From positions 124,001 through 188,000 of the forward strand of contig JBAMDO010000047.1 of NCBI GenBank assembly GCA_037074765.1: a DNA stretch of 64,000 bases, written 5' to 3'. A program made the position numbers and the translations under genes. Source of the stretch: Mansonella perstans. Taxonomy: Eukaryota; Nematoda; Chromadorea; Rhabditida; Onchocercidae. The stretch's first letter is position 1. Each line of letters begins with the position of its first letter. Below are positions 63,573 to 64,000 of the stretch, piece after piece. Under the pieces are notes generated by a model. That model searched no databases and had not been told where the DNA came from. It was given only the letters and a program-made list of their open reading frames with translations.

Positions 63573-64000
63573 CTAAAACTTTCTATTATGAGAAGCATGA
63601 TGTGGTATGTCAATTTCATCAGTATTCAGTGCATAACATTAGTAATCTATGGAATGCATTTTAGAATACATTAAAATTGTTCATTTTACTCTTTTTTTCA
63701 AAATTTTATTTTTTAAACAAATTGAGTGGGAGAAAATATTTTCATATATTAATATAACCATTCGTTATTTTTTAATATATTAATACTAATTATTAGTCAC
63801 TTTTTTTCGGATTTCAGATCAAGCTAACTATTATGCATTTTTGATGTCTTTAAAATGTCTGTTAAATTTCATGAAAATATCCGGACTCTAAACAATGTTT
63901 GGTTAAAAATTTGCAAAAATTCATCGTGTTACTTTTACGATAAAACCTCAAAAGTTGTCATCACCACATCATAATGATGCAGTCAAATTGAATTCCAAAA
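63573..64000. other. Right-edge flank upstream of the TIL gene
   Basis: AT-rich, with no exon or repeat that I can support. It is probably promoter sequence for the TIL gene. Confidence 0.5.

Overview
The window is AT-rich, intron-dense nuclear DNA of a nematode, almost certainly a filarial (spirurid) worm. The evidence is as follows. Most genes are cut into many short exons with GT..AG introns of roughly 100 to 1500 bp. Several start codons lie directly behind a TTTCAG or TTTTAG-type acceptor, as expected for spliced-leader trans-splicing. A phosphatidylethanolamine-binding protein closely resembles the filarial Ov-16 antigen family, and a TIL-type secreted inhibitor is present. There is no sign of bacterial or Wolbachia sequence, no tRNA or rRNA gene that I can recognise, no CRISPR array and no intact transposon. 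All gene models were built by hand by joining reading frames across GT/AG sites and checking that exon lengths keep phase.

Layout from left to right: RFC5-like clamp-loader subunit (minus, 3' end beyond the left edge); MED19 Mediator subunit (plus), sharing an ~845 bp divergent upstream region with RFC5; a 2.9 kb gap with a TATG microsatellite; a BMP-type receptor SMAD with an intact SSVS tail (minus, 10 exons); a 5.8 kb gene-poor stretch with minisatellites; the mitochondrial flavoprotein AIF/WAH-1 (minus, 13 exons); the Ov-16-like PEBP (minus, 6 exons); a 5.4 kb gene-poor stretch; a four-pass TMEM272-like membrane protein (minus); the ER lectin OS-9 (minus, 15 exons); ITPA (minus, 4 exons) with an unrelated 232-codon single-exon ORF inside its first intron on the same strand; SAM50/GOP-3 (minus, 7 exons); an unrecognised RRM-ended protein (plus, 5 exons); a 12-kDa-class small heat-shock protein (minus) with two multi-unit heat-shock elements about 1 kb upstream; a multi-C2H2 zinc-finger gene (minus, 5' end unresolved); and a secreted 10-cysteine TIL-domain inhibitor (minus).

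Functionally this is a mixed housekeeping neighbourhood: DNA replication, transcription, ER quality control, nucleotide sanitation and mitochondrial import or respiration, with one growth-factor signalling gene and two secreted or exposed parasite-type proteins. I see no operon or pathway cluster. The space between genes is dominated by short tandem arrays. Several of these have unit lengths divisible by three and stay open in one frame, giving apparent repeat peptides that are probably minisatellites rather than genes.

The items most worth a second look are the nested ORF in ITPA intron 1, the unplaced RRM protein with a weakly Argonaute-like N-terminal half, the paired HSE arrays by the small HSP gene, a tandem array that copies a 5' splice site inside the zinc-finger gene, and a 94 bp duplication that copied half an exon of SAM50.
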